A DNA stretch of 64,000 bases from Candidatus Pyrohabitans jungbluthii (GCA_002010065.2 MTMD02000010.1:1-64000), one strand, 5' to 3'; numbered from the stretch's first letter, positions 1 through 8,041 are shown. A program made the numbers and translations. The notes: generated by a model not told the origin, from the letters alone.

Positions 1-2
1 TA

Positions 3-76
3 TCCCGGCGGCCGGATTTGAACCAGCAACCTAGGGATCTACAGTCCCCCGCTCTACCAGGTTGAGCTACGCCGGG
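3..76 (-). tRNA. tRNA-Tyr (anticodon GTA)
   Basis: Read on the minus strand this folds as a complete 74-nt cloverleaf. The acceptor stem CCCGGCG pairs with CGCCGGG followed by discriminator A; the anticodon loop is CTGTAGA, giving anticodon GTA; and the T loop GTTCAAATC is canonical. The first pair C1-G72 is the identity element of archaeal and eukaryotic tRNA-Tyr (bacteria use G1-C72), so the gene also supports an archaeal source. No intron is seen and CCA is not encoded. A T-rich TATA-like stretch lies at about 105-113, upstream on the minus strand. Confidence 0.95.
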
Positions 77-213
77 TGTGGGTAATATAGAAGATTAACG
101 AGAGGAAAATAAAACTCCAAGGCGAGGTGGAGGGGCATGAATGTAAAAATCTGTGCAACCATGCGCATCAACCTATTTTGTAAATAAAGAGGAATCTTCA
201 ATCCCAAGAAGAA

Positions 214-270
214 AAATTTTTATACCCGGGTTTGCATACCTATACACAACTCATCTAAGAGAGAGGAGGC
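214..270 (+). promoter_or_regulatory. Promoter and ribosome-binding site of the hydrogenase operon
   Basis: An archaeal TATA box (AAATTTTTATAC, about 214-224) is followed roughly 50 nt later by a strong Shine-Dalgarno sequence (GAGAGGAGGCG, about 261-271) just before the ATG at 277. The 77-276 interval after the tRNA contains no other convincing feature. Confidence 0.6.
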
Positions 271-276
271 GAATAG

Positions 277-1197
277 ATGGTAAATGTGGTTTGGATGCAG
301 GGAGCTACAGATAATGGCTGTCTTGTCTCTTTTTTGAACGCACAGCAGCCGGATGTGTATCAGGCGATTGAGAAGCTGGGAGTCACAATAAGCTACCAGA
401 ACACAATAAACCCAACCAGCGGTAAGGATGTTATCGCAACCCTGGAAAAGTACATCGCTGGCGAGGAGCAGCTGGACGTGCTCATAATCGAAGGTGCCAT
501 TCCTCGCGGGCCTAACGGCACAGGCATGGCGTGCTTTATTGGGCCGAGGAGCTTCGCCCAGTGGGTGAGCGAACTCGCGCCAAAGGCGAACTACGTTCTT
601 GCGGTAGGAACCTGCGCTGCCTTTGGCAACATTCCAGCGGCTGAGCCCAACCCAACCGACGCAACTGGCGTGCAGTGGCACAAGCGCGAGTTTGGCGGCT
701 TCCTAGGCAAGGACTTCAGGTCAAGGGCTGGCTTGCCGGTGATAAATATCTCCGGCTGCCCAGCGCATCCGGACTGGGTTGTGCAAACCCTAGTGGCTGT
801 ACTTCTTGGCAAGAAGGTGGAGCTGGACAAATACAATCGCCCACGCGACTTCTTTGGTGAGGACATAACGGTGCATGACGGCTGCCCGCGCAACGAGTAC
901 TACGCCTTCAAAGTCGCGGCTGAGAAGTTCGGCGATAAGGGCTGCCTGTACATGAACTTGGGCTGTGCTGGGCCACACACCAACAGCGACTGCAATCGCA
1001 GGCTCTGGAATAGGCAGAGCAGCCTTACGCGGTGCGGCATCCCATGCCACGGATGTACCAACCCCGACTTTCCAGAGGGAAGCATGCCCTTCTTCCAGCG
1101 CCGCAGGCTGGTTGTGGAGGGCTGGAAGTTGGTGCCCTACATTGTTGGCTCGGGATTCATGAAGCTTGCGAAGCCTTCGAGGCTGAAGAACGAGTGA
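277..1197 (+). CDS. [NiFe]-hydrogenase small subunit
   Basis: This is the electron-transfer subunit (306 aa) of an uptake-type [NiFe] hydrogenase. It should carry three Fe-S clusters leading electrons away from the NiFe site. The GTCAAFGNIPAA block with C113 and the SGCPAHP block with C161 are the third and fourth proximal-cluster ligands. H200, C203, C223 and C230 fit the distal cluster; C239, C257 and C260 (with C253 nearby) fit the medial cluster. The usual first proximal motif CxGC reads D12-N-G-C15, so the first Cys is replaced by Asp. There is no Tat signal peptide and no C-terminal membrane anchor, so the enzyme is probably cytoplasmic or held by a partner not seen here. It is first in an operon with the large subunit 10 nt downstream. 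Group 1 or group 2 affinity is inferred from motif style only. Confidence 0.93.
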   Translation: MVNVVWMQGATDNGCLVSFLNAQQPDVYQAIEKLGVTISYQNTINPTSGKDVIATLEKYIAGEEQLDVLIIEGAIPRGPNGTGMACFIGPRSFAQWVSELAPKANYVLAVGTCAAFGNIPAAEPNPTDATGVQWHKREFGGFLGKDFRSRAGLPVINISGCPAHPDWVVQTLVAVLLGKKVELDKYNRPRDFFGEDITVHDGCPRNEYYAFKVAAEKFGDKGCLYMNLGCAGPHTNSDCNRRLWNRQSSLTRCGIPCHGCTNPDFPEGSMPFFQRRRLVVEGWKLVPYIVGSGFMKLAKPSRLKNE

Positions 1198-1207
1198 GGT
1201 GAATATG

Positions 1208-2695
1208 ATGGCTGAGCTTGACCTGAGTCCAATAACCCGAATTGAGGGACATTTAGATTTTAAGATAAATGTGGAGAACGGCGTGGTAACCGACGCAAAA
1301 GCTATCGCCGCCCTGTTCAGAGGATTTGAGATAATCCTTAAGGGGCGCGATCCCCTTGATGCGCTGGTTATAACCCCGCGCATCTGTGGCGTTTGCCCAA
1401 CTTCGCACAACGACGCCTCCGCTCGTGCCCTGGACGATGCACTCAATGCAAGTATACCTGAGAATGGCTACCTGCTGCGCAGCATTCTTTTGGGTGTAGA
1501 GAATCTGATGAGCCATGCGGCGCATACTTACGTGCTTTTTGGTCCTGACCTGGCGAACAAGAAGTATGAGAAGCACGAGGCTTATCCTGAGCTTGCGAAG
1601 CGCTTTGCACCGCTCACAGGCACATCCTACAAAGGTGCTGTTTTCGCCAGGATAAAGCTCGACGAAATCTTCGCCATCTTTGGTGGTAAGCATCCCCACA
1701 CCACCTTCGTTCCAGGTGGTTCGCCTGCGCGTCCGCAGGTCAGCGACATAACCAAGGCGCTGAGCATATTTATGCAGGTGCAGGATTTCATTGAGAACAC
1801 CACTTTGGGCTGCTCCATAGAGCGCTGGCTGGAGAACAAGAGCCTAAAGGACGTGCAGAAGTGGCTCGAGGAGGATGAAAAGCACGCTAACAGCGACCTT
1901 GGGCTTTTTATACGCTATGGCCCAGAGCTTGGGCTGCACAAGCTGGGCAAGGGTCCAGGAAACTTCCTGTCCTACGGCGTGTATGCACAGGCTGATGGGA
2001 AGAACTGGCTTCCGGCTGGCTTCTACGACGGCGAACACCACAGCCTCGACCAGACAAAGATTGAGGAGCACATCAAGTACTCCTGGTATACTGGCTACGA
2101 GGGCGGGCGTCATCCCAGCGAAGGCGTAACCGAACCCTACTATGAGGAAGGGGAGAAGTACAGTTGGGCAAAGTGCCCGCGCTACGACGGCAAACCCGTG
2201 GAGGTCGGCCCCCTCGCCAGGATGATAATTGATAAAGACCCGCTTGTGCTTGACCTAGCAAAGGAGTACGGACCCTGCGTCTACACGCGTGTACTCGCGA
2301 GGCTTCACGAGGCAGTTAGGTTAGCGGCAAAGATAAGGGAGTGGCTGCTTGAGCTCGACCCGAGCAAGCCCTTCTTCGGCAGCTACGAGAAGGTGAAAGA
2401 TGCTGAGGGAATAGGTCTGACAGAGGCGGCGAGAGGAGCACTAGGCCACTGGATTAGAATCAGAGACGGCAAGATAGACAACTACCAAGTAATAACACCC
2501 ACGGCATGGAACGTCTCGCCCAAGGATAGCAATGACGTTCATGGTCCAATAGAGCAGGCGGTGATAGGAACTAAGGTGGAGGACGAGAACAACCCCGTTG
2601 AGGTGCAGCACGTAATAAGAAGCTACGACCCATGCATCGCGTGCACTGTGCACGTGATAACCCCACGCAAGAGCTACAGGCTTAAGGTGGTGTAG
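1208..2695 (+). CDS. [NiFe]-hydrogenase large subunit
   Basis: This is the catalytic subunit (about 495 aa) holding the NiFe(CN)2CO site for reversible H2 cleavage. The L1 motif RICGVCPTSH (C60, C63) and the L2 motif DPCIACTVH (C476, C479, H482) provide all four nickel-site cysteines. Thirteen residues follow the L2 His, the expected C-terminal peptide removed after nickel insertion, which fits the protease gene next door. The start was set at the ATG at 1208 because GAGGTG at about 1196-1201 is then 6 nt upstream; a GTG at 1199 is in frame but overlaps that Shine-Dalgarno sequence. A T-rich stretch follows the stop. Residue style is that of uptake hydrogenases (groups 1/2), not of F420-reducing or energy-converting types. 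Confidence 0.95.
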   Translation: MAELDLSPITRIEGHLDFKINVENGVVTDAKAIAALFRGFEIILKGRDPLDALVITPRICGVCPTSHNDASARALDDALNASIPENGYLLRSILLGVENLMSHAAHTYVLFGPDLANKKYEKHEAYPELAKRFAPLTGTSYKGAVFARIKLDEIFAIFGGKHPHTTFVPGGSPARPQVSDITKALSIFMQVQDFIENTTLGCSIERWLENKSLKDVQKWLEEDEKHANSDLGLFIRYGPELGLHKLGKGPGNFLSYGVYAQADGKNWLPAGFYDGEHHSLDQTKIEEHIKYSWYTGYEGGRHPSEGVTEPYYEEGEKYSWAKCPRYDGKPVEVGPLARMIIDKDPLVLDLAKEYGPCVYTRVLARLHEAVRLAAKIREWLLELDPSKPFFGSYEKVKDAEGIGLTEAARGALGHWIRIRDGKIDNYQVITPTAWNVSPKDSNDVHGPIEQAVIGTKVEDENNPVEVQHVIRSYDPCIACTVHVITPRKSYRLKVV

Positions 2696-2734
2696 GCCAC
2701 CATCTTTTTTCTCCTCTTTTTGAGGTGCCCCCGC

Positions 2735-3211
2735 TTGCTGATCGTCGGACTGGGAAATATAATAATGGGCGACGATGGCGTTGGGGTGCGCGCAGTACGC
2801 GAGCTTGAGAAGTTTAAGATTAAAGGTGTGGAGCTTCTTGAGGGTGCAACCTCAGGGATAAGTCTGCTTCCCCATCTCCGTGGTAAGAGGCGAGTGATTA
2901 TAATCGACGCGGTTCAGGGTGGTGGCGAAGAGCCGGGCACAATATACCGTCTGAGTGAGAAGGAACTCCAGAAACCCGAGTTCAGGTTCTTCTCGCTGCA
3001 CGACATTTCGCTGGAGCACGTGCTTGCTCTGGGTAGGGAGCTTTTCAGCGATGAGTTTCCGGAGGAGATAGTTATTTATGGAGTGGAGGTAAAGGAGATT
3101 AAGCTGAGTGAGGAGCTCAGCGAGCCGGTGAAAAAAGCCTTGCCAAGGCTTGTGGAGCTGCTGCGCAGGGAGATGGAGAATCATGTGTTTAGCGGTGCCG
3201 GGAGTGATTAA
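2735..3211 (+). CDS. Hydrogenase maturation endopeptidase (HyaD/HycI family)
   Basis: This Ni-dependent protease should clip the C-terminal tail of the hydrogenase large subunit after the metal centre is assembled. The N-terminal signature IVGLGNIIMGDDGVGVRAV is diagnostic, with the conserved Asp of MGDDG, and FSLHDISLEHVLAL carries the conserved His region. A TTG at 2735, seven nt after GAGGTG, gives the usual short N-terminus; an earlier in-frame TTG at 2720 is possible. The 3' end overlaps the hypC start by 29 nt, indicating translational coupling. Confidence 0.9.
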   Translation: MLIVGLGNIIMGDDGVGVRAVRELEKFKIKGVELLEGATSGISLLPHLRGKRRVIIIDAVQGGGEEPGTIYRLSEKELQKPEFRFFSLHDISLEHVLALGRELFSDEFPEEIVIYGVEVKEIKLSEELSEPVKKALPRLVELLRREMENHVFSGAGSD

Positions 3212-3410
3212 GGAGATACGAGGAAACATTGCAGTCGTGGATTATGGAGGCGTAGTTAAGGAAGCCGACATTTCCCTCTTAGAAAGCGTTGATGTGGGCG
3301 ACTACGTTATAGTGCACGTGGGGTACGCGATAACAAAGCTGAGCGAGGACGAGGCAAGGCAGAGTATTGCCGCGTGGAAGGAGGCGCTGGAGAGGCTTGC
3401 TCGCTTTTAA
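3183..3410 (+). CDS. hypC: Hydrogenase maturation chaperone HypC
   Basis: This is a 75-aa HypC/HupF family chaperone that carries the Fe(CN)2CO group between HypD and the large-subunit precursor. The start MCLAVPG with the essential Cys2 is the family signature, and it fixes the start at 3183 inside the end of the protease gene. The middle VDYGGVVKEADISLL and the helical C-terminus match the OB-fold plus helix of HypC. It overlaps hypD by about 14 nt. Confidence 0.95.
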   Translation: MCLAVPGVIKEIRGNIAVVDYGGVVKEADISLLESVDVGDYVIVHVGYAITKLSEDEARQSIAAWKEALERLARF

Positions 3411-4482
3411 GGACTTCAGGAGTAGGGAGCTTGCGAAGCGCGCGCTTGGGGTGATAGAGAAGCTCGCCGCGGAAGAGAGCTACACCTTTATGCACGTGTG
3501 TGGCACCCACGAGCAGGCAATAACCAGGCACGGCTTGAGAAGCCTGCTTCCGGCTAACATAAAGCTCATCGCTGGACCTGGCTGCCCTGTGTGCGTAACT
3601 CCAGCTAGCGAGGTTGACGCAGCTGTTGCGCTTGCTGAAGAGGGAAAAGTTGTGCTCACCTACGGCGACGCTTTGCGGGTGCCAGGAAGTGAGCTCTCGC
3701 TGGCACAGGTAAGGGCTAAGGGCTGCGATGTGCGCGTGGTTTACAGCATTCGCGAGGCGGTTAAGCTTGCGCAGGCAGAACCAGAGAAGGAGATGGTCTT
3801 CTTTTCCATAGGTTTGGACACCACGGCGCCCAGCGTCGCTGCAGAAATTGCCCGTGGCTTGCCTGAGAACCTGAGCATACTCAATGCACTACGCCTAACT
3901 GTGCCTGTTATGGAGCTTCTCCTCGGCTTGGGAGACCTTCGCTTTGAGGGCTACCTTGCGCCGGGTCATGTCTCTGCGATAATAGGTGCGAAAGCCTATG
4001 AGGTTATTCCCCAAGCTTATGGCATGCCCGTGGTAATCTCAGGGTTTGAGCCTCTTGATCTGCTGCTCAGCGTGGCCATGCTGATAAAGCAGGTGAAGGA
4101 GGGCTCCGCGAAGGTTGAGAACGAGTACTCTCGTGCTGTGAGCTACGAGGGCAACCTCCGCGCTCAGGAACTGGTTAATAAGGTTTTTGAGGTCGCCACC
4201 ACGCAATGGCGGGGCATAGGCAGGGTACCCTTTTCCGGACTGAAGCTGAGAGAGGAATACGCTGAGTGGGACGCGAGAAGGAGGTATGCGCTTAAGGAGA
4301 GCAGAGGCGTGGACATTCGCCCTGGATGCAGCTGCCACCTTGTCATCATAGGCAAGCTCTCACCTCAGGAGTGCAGAATGTTCGGCAGCGTTTGCACTCC
4401 GGCTAAACCTTACGGGCCATGCATGGTCTCCCAGGAGGGGACATGCAATGTAGCCTACAGGTACTCGCAGCAAGTGGTGTAG
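3397..4482 (+). CDS. hypD: Hydrogenase maturation protein HypD
   Basis: HypD is the [4Fe-4S] scaffold on which the Fe(CN)2CO unit is built together with HypC and HypE. The signatures MHVCGTHE, GPGCPVCVTP, FFSIGLDTTAP, EGYLAPGHVSAIIG and a Cys-rich C-terminus (GCSCHLVI, then conserved Cys residues) are all present, and length is normal (about 361 aa). The likely start is the TTG at 3397 (reading MLAFKDFRSREL), near the usual HypD N-terminus; an upstream in-frame TTG at 3367 would add ten basic residues with no family counterpart. It sits between hypC and hypA in one operon. Confidence 0.93.
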   Translation: MLAFKDFRSRELAKRALGVIEKLAAEESYTFMHVCGTHEQAITRHGLRSLLPANIKLIAGPGCPVCVTPASEVDAAVALAEEGKVVLTYGDALRVPGSELSLAQVRAKGCDVRVVYSIREAVKLAQAEPEKEMVFFSIGLDTTAPSVAAEIARGLPENLSILNALRLTVPVMELLLGLGDLRFEGYLAPGHVSAIIGAKAYEVIPQAYGMPVVISGFEPLDLLLSVAMLIKQVKEGSAKVENEYSRAVSYEGNLRAQELVNKVFEVATTQWRGIGRVPFSGLKLREEYAEWDARRRYALKESRGVDIRPGCSCHLVIIGKLSPQECRMFGSVCTPAKPYGPCMVSQEGTCNVAYRYSQQVV

Positions 4483-4485
4483 CGC

Positions 4486-4830
4486 ATGCATGAGCTCAGC
4501 ATAGCTCAGGGCATCGTAAGCGCTGTGCTCTCCCACCTTAAAGGAAGTAAAGGAAAGGTGCTGGAGGTGCACGTTGCCATAGGTGAGCTTACGCACATAA
4601 ATGAAAAGCAGCTTGCCTTCGCCTTTGAAATCGCCTCTCGAGGTACACCTGTTGAAGGCACAAGACTGAAAACACGCACCATAGAAGCGAGGCTTCGATG
4701 CGTGAGCTGCGGCTGGCAGGGAAAAAGCTTTACCTGCGAAGCCTGCGGCTCTGCAATGGAGGTTATCGCCGGAGAGGAGCTTTTGCTGGAGAGAATCAGA
4801 GTGGAGGTTGATGAGGATGCACAAAGTTGA
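4486..4830 (+). CDS. hypA: Hydrogenase nickel incorporation protein HypA
   Basis: This 114-aa nickel metallochaperone delivers Ni to the hydrogenase large subunit with HypB. The N-terminal MHE (Ni-binding His2) and the zinc site CVSCG...CEACG are both intact. It starts 3 nt after the hypD stop and its end overlaps the start of hypB, so the two Ni-insertion proteins are co-translated. Confidence 0.95.
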   Translation: MHELSIAQGIVSAVLSHLKGSKGKVLEVHVAIGELTHINEKQLAFAFEIASRGTPVEGTRLKTRTIEARLRCVSCGWQGKSFTCEACGSAMEVIAGEELLLERIRVEVDEDAQS

Positions 4831-5479
4831 GGACATCAAGGTGGAGGAAGACCTCCTTGCCGCGAATCGCGAACTTGCCCTGCTTAATCGCGAGCTTCTT
4901 GACGCCAACAAAGTGGTTGCGATAGAGGTGAGCGGCGCCATAGGCTCTGGGAAGACCACCCTCATAGAGCTTGCTGCACAAAATTTAAAGGAGTACCGCA
5001 TCGCCGCCGTGGCTGGTGACGTGGTCGCAAGTTTAGATGCAAGGCGCTTTGATAAGCTTGGCATCCCGACAATAGCTCTGAACACCGGCAAGGAGTGCCA
5101 CCTCGATGCTCACCTGGTCAGCCATGCCCTTGAAAAACTACCTCTGGATGAGCTGGACATAATCTTCATAGAAAATGTGGGAAATTTAATATGCCCCGCG
5201 GATTTTGATCTAGGTGCGCATTCCCGCGTTGTTGTGGTGAGTGTCACCGAGGGCGACGACATAGTCGCCAAGCATCCTGCGATCTTCCGCCGCGCTAATC
5301 TTGTGGTTATCAACAAAGTGGACATCGCAGCCTATGTGGAGGCAGATCCCCACAAGATGGAAGAGGACGCGAGAAAGATAAATCCCTCGCTTGAGGTGAT
5401 ACAGGTTTCTGCCAGGAAAGGGTATAACATCGACAGATGGCTGAACTTCATTGCAAGAACGGTGCAAAACAAAAGGTGA
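4817..5479 (+). CDS. hypB: Hydrogenase nickel incorporation GTPase HypB
   Basis: HypB is a SIMIBI-class GTPase that drives nickel insertion. The P-loop reads GAIGSGKTT, a mild variant of the usual GxPGxGKTT; IENVGNLICP carries the metal-linked Cys; and NKVD is the guanine-specificity motif. There is no N-terminal Cys- or His-rich nickel-storage segment, as in most archaeal forms. ATGs at 4811 and 4817 are both possible; 4817 leaves 9 nt after the GGAGG at 4803-4807. This is the last gene of the hydrogenase operon; hypE and hypF are not in this window. Confidence 0.93.
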   Translation: MHKVEDIKVEEDLLAANRELALLNRELLDANKVVAIEVSGAIGSGKTTLIELAAQNLKEYRIAAVAGDVVASLDARRFDKLGIPTIALNTGKECHLDAHLVSHALEKLPLDELDIIFIENVGNLICPADFDLGAHSRVVVVSVTEGDDIVAKHPAIFRRANLVVINKVDIAAYVEADPHKMEEDARKINPSLEVIQVSARKGYNIDRWLNFIARTVQNKR

Positions 5480-5562
5480 GCAGAGCAGTTTTTGAAATTC
5501 ACTTCTTCTGACTTTAGAAAAATAAAGTATAAGTATCCTGCTTCCCCTACAGGGTACTGGGG

Positions 5563-5958
5563 GTGGGTTTGGTAAAAATCCTGTGTGTGGACGACGACCC
5601 CGAGTTTTTACGAATTCTCGGAAGAATGCTTGAGGAAAAAGGCTATGAGGTTTATCTCGCTGAGAGTGGAAAGAAGGCTCTGGAAATTCTGAAGAATGTT
5701 TCGCCAGACTTGATACTCCTCGACATCATGATGCCTGAACTAGATGGATGGGAAACTCTCAAGGAAATAAGGAGCACCGGCAATAAGGCTCCAGTAATCA
5801 TGATTACCATAATGTATGCGATAGAAGACAGGGAGAAGAGCTTTGAACACGGCGCGGACGCCCATGTACCGAAACCCATCAAGAAGGTGCAGCTTTTTAA
5901 AACCATTGAGTGGGTGCTGAAAAACTCGGCCAGGAGGCGCTCTCTTGCAAATCACTGA
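5563..5958 (+). CDS. Stand-alone response-regulator receiver protein (CheY-like)
   Basis: This is a single receiver domain of about 130 aa with no output domain. The acidic pair in CVDDDPEF, the phospho-acceptor Asp in LLDIMMPELDGWE, the conserved Thr of VIMITIM and the Lys of HVPKPIKK are all present, so it should accept phosphate from a histidine kinase and signal by protein contact. The start is a GTG at 5563 (TTG at 5569 also possible) after a G-rich stretch; a TATA box AAAGTATAAG lies at about 5523-5532. Its 3' end overlaps the RAD55-like remnant by 14 nt, a common archaeal pairing. The two histidine kinases at 34-39 kb are possible but unproven partners. Confidence 0.9.
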   Translation: MGLVKILCVDDDPEFLRILGRMLEEKGYEVYLAESGKKALEILKNVSPDLILLDIMMPELDGWETLKEIRSTGNKAPVIMITIMYAIEDREKSFEHGADAHVPKPIKKVQLFKTIEWVLKNSARRRSLANH

Positions 5959-6480
5959 GGGATGCGTGGTAATGATTTCAGGTGCACTGGGCACTGGTAA
6001 GAGTGACCTCACCATCAAGCTTTTGGAACATCTCTTCTCTGAAAAAGGCAAGGAGATCGTTTATATAACAACAGAACTCACGCCCATAGAGATAGAAAGT
6101 GCTCTGCTTGCTTCCGGTATTCGCAGAACTACTCTTTCAAGGGTGAGGTATCTCGATGGAACCCAATGGTCTATTGAGGATTATAAAAGGGTGTCGTACA
6201 TCACAGGCGCCGTAAGTCATATGAACTCAAAAAAATTTACACGACATCCTAGCTGGTATTCAAAATAAACGGGTAAACCTTATAATAAACTCTCTTTCGA
6301 CTTTTTATTCAGAATAAACGCAAAAAATGAAATAAAGCACTTCTACGAAAAATATCGCACCTGAAATCCCGGGGAAGCTTTCTGCTGTTCACAGTGCACG
6401 ACTACCTCCATCCACCCCATGTGTATGCCTCTCTTGAGTCCGGGGCGGATGTGATTATAAAGACGGACGTTTCTCATGAG
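5945..6480 (+). pseudogene. RAD55/KaiC-like ATPase, broken by frameshifts
   Basis: The first part reads as a RecA-superfamily ATPase with Walker A GALGTGKSDLT and YITTELTPIEIESAL (TTG start at 5945). That frame ends at 6268. Other frames continue the family: from about 6237, DILAGIQNKRVNLIINSLSTF (Walker B-like region); from about 6297, FLFRINAKNEIKHFYEKYR; and from about 6366, a segment containing SFLLFTVHDYLHP and ESGADVIIKTDV, matching the C-terminal end of RAD55-like proteins. At least three frame changes are needed, near an A7 run (6229-6235), a T5 run (6302-6306) and about 6355-6365. The gene is therefore degraded, unless the assembly has homopolymer errors. It would have been translationally coupled to the receiver gene. 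Confidence 0.75.
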
Positions 6481-6640
6481 GATAGAACCTTGCAGAAAGA
6501 CACCGAATCCCTCTTATATAGTGATGCAGAACGCAAAACTGCCAGTTCCAGGCATATTCAAAGAAAATGTTTTAAAAATCTATTTAAATTAGATAAAAAT
6601 ATGTTTAAAAAAAGTTTTTATATAACAAATTCTAGATATT

Positions 6641-6706
6641 ATGTTGGGGTAGGATTCCTCATGTGTTTTCACCTCCTATTTTAGAATCCTGCCCTACATC
6701 TTTTTT
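6641..6706. other. Near-perfect inverted repeat with SD / anti-SD sequence in the loop
   Basis: Positions 6641-6657 (ATGTTGGGGTAGGATTC) and 6684-6699 (GAATCCTGCCCTACAT) are inverted copies with few mismatches; the plus strand then runs into T6 (6701-6706). A TATA-like GTTTTTATATAAC lies at about 6614-6625. The loop carries CACCTCCT on the plus strand, which on the minus strand is AGGAGGTG followed by an ATG and a seven-codon frame. It could be a short terminated RNA on the plus strand, a shared terminator, or the relic of a gene start. No function can be assigned. Confidence 0.45.
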
Positions 6707-6745
6707 GCGTAAGTGTGTAGAGTAAAAAAAGAGGGTGGAGACTTC

Positions 6746-8035
6746 TTAGAGTCTCCTTCTTGCCGCCACACCAAACAGCGGAAGCAGTGCTAACAGCGCA
6801 AGCGAGGTGGGACCACAGACACCCTTCTTGGGTGGTGCTGTCTCCGGTGGCTGCGTCGGCGGTGCCGTCGTTACAGGTGCTGGTGTCTCTTTCACTTTGC
6901 CCAGCTCGTGTATGTTCTTCTCTGCATAGCTCGCTGCCCACGCTTTGTCCTTATCCTCGTGGCACTGGAGGCACACGTAGTCAAGCGTTAAGTAGCCAGA
7001 AGCGTACTCCTTGCCGTCATCCGCCTTGAAGATAAGCTCTGCGTTGGGGTCGGTGTTTATCCTGAAGAGGTGAACCCTGACGTCAGCTACGTACTTGCTT
7101 TTCGCTACCGCCGACTTTGCCGCCTTGGGCATGTGGCAGTCAATGCAGCGCACGCCTGCTTTCTGCATCTCGCTGCCCTCGAACACCTCTGCAACGTCTG
7201 CATGACAATCCTCACACTTCTTTATTATTCCATAGCCCTCAACGTCATTTGTAGCACCCTTATGCACCGGCTTGTGGGGATCGTGGCAGGTGACACACTT
7301 CAGGTTTGCCATGCCACCAGAGTTCTTGAGCTCCTGGTACTGCTCATGGTGGCGTATGAAGCCCTTTTTCGCCGGGGGTTTGTCGCTTGTGCCTCGAACG
7401 TGGCAAAGCCCACAGAACTCGGCGCTGTCATTCACAATTATAGCAACGCCCTTGCCACCACCTCTGGCAACGTGCTCACTCCCTGGGCCATGGCAGGCTT
7501 CGCACTGCACGCCACGGAAGGTCCAGTTGCCAACCATGCCAGGCAGGTCCTTGTGGTTCTCATCGTAAGTTGATCCGGTGTTGTGGCATCTGGTGCAGTC
7601 GTACTTCTTATCCTCGCCGCTGTGGTAAGCACTCCATGTTCCAGTCTCCCAGTTGTACTGGTTCTTTTCGAGGGGCTGTCCATCTTTTGTCTTTGTGATT
7701 ATAAAGCCGTCCTTGCCGATGTAGCGGGACTTCCAGCCCCAGCCGCCAAGAACGTAGAGGATGTCGTCCCATGTGTAGCCCTCTGGCAGCGGTATCTCTG
7801 GCCTAATCGCCTTCGCTTCTTCGGGTGTCATCAACTTATAGGGGTGTCCCGACTTCTTCCAATCCTCATACTTATCTGGGTGGCATGTTTTGCACTTCTC
7901 TGCCCCAACATAAGTCGCCGCCGGGTCACCTTTAGCTACTGGCATCTTTTGGTCGCCAATAACGTACTCTTTTGCTGCCACCGGTATGGCAATAAGTAAC
8001 ATGGCAGCAAGTAGAACTATGGGTAATCTCCCCAT
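6746..8035 (-). CDS. Octaheme c-type cytochrome with CGP-CTERM-like tail
   Basis: This is a secreted multiheme protein of about 429 aa. It has an N-terminal signal peptide (hydrophobic LPIVLLAAMLLIAIPVAA) and eight CxxCH heme-binding motifs: CKTCH, CTRCH, CEACH, CGLCH, CVTCH, CEDCH, CIDCH and CLQCH. A Pro/Thr-rich linker then leads to a final CGP + hydrophobic helix + RRR tail resembling the CGP-CTERM anchoring signal of Thermococcales, implying attachment to the outside of the membrane. It should carry electrons outside the cell membrane; whether it is a reductase or a pure carrier cannot be told. The ATG at 8035 is chosen because AGGAGGTG lies just upstream; a GTG at 8041 overlaps it. The gene is divergent from an HTH regulator and close to thioredoxin/PCYCGC genes suited to cytochrome c maturation. 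Confidence 0.9.
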   Translation of the reverse strand: MGRLPIVLLAAMLLIAIPVAAKEYVIGDQKMPVAKGDPAATYVGAEKCKTCHPDKYEDWKKSGHPYKLMTPEEAKAIRPEIPLPEGYTWDDILYVLGGWGWKSRYIGKDGFIITKTKDGQPLEKNQYNWETGTWSAYHSGEDKKYDCTRCHNTGSTYDENHKDLPGMVGNWTFRGVQCEACHGPGSEHVARGGGKGVAIIVNDSAEFCGLCHVRGTSDKPPAKKGFIRHHEQYQELKNSGGMANLKCVTCHDPHKPVHKGATNDVEGYGIIKKCEDCHADVAEVFEGSEMQKAGVRCIDCHMPKAAKSAVAKSKYVADVRVHLFRINTDPNAELIFKADDGKEYASGYLTLDYVCLQCHEDKDKAWAASYAEKNIHELGKVKETPAPVTTAPPTQPPETAPPKKGVCGPTSLALLALLPLFGVAARRRL

Positions 8036-8041
8036 ATCCAC

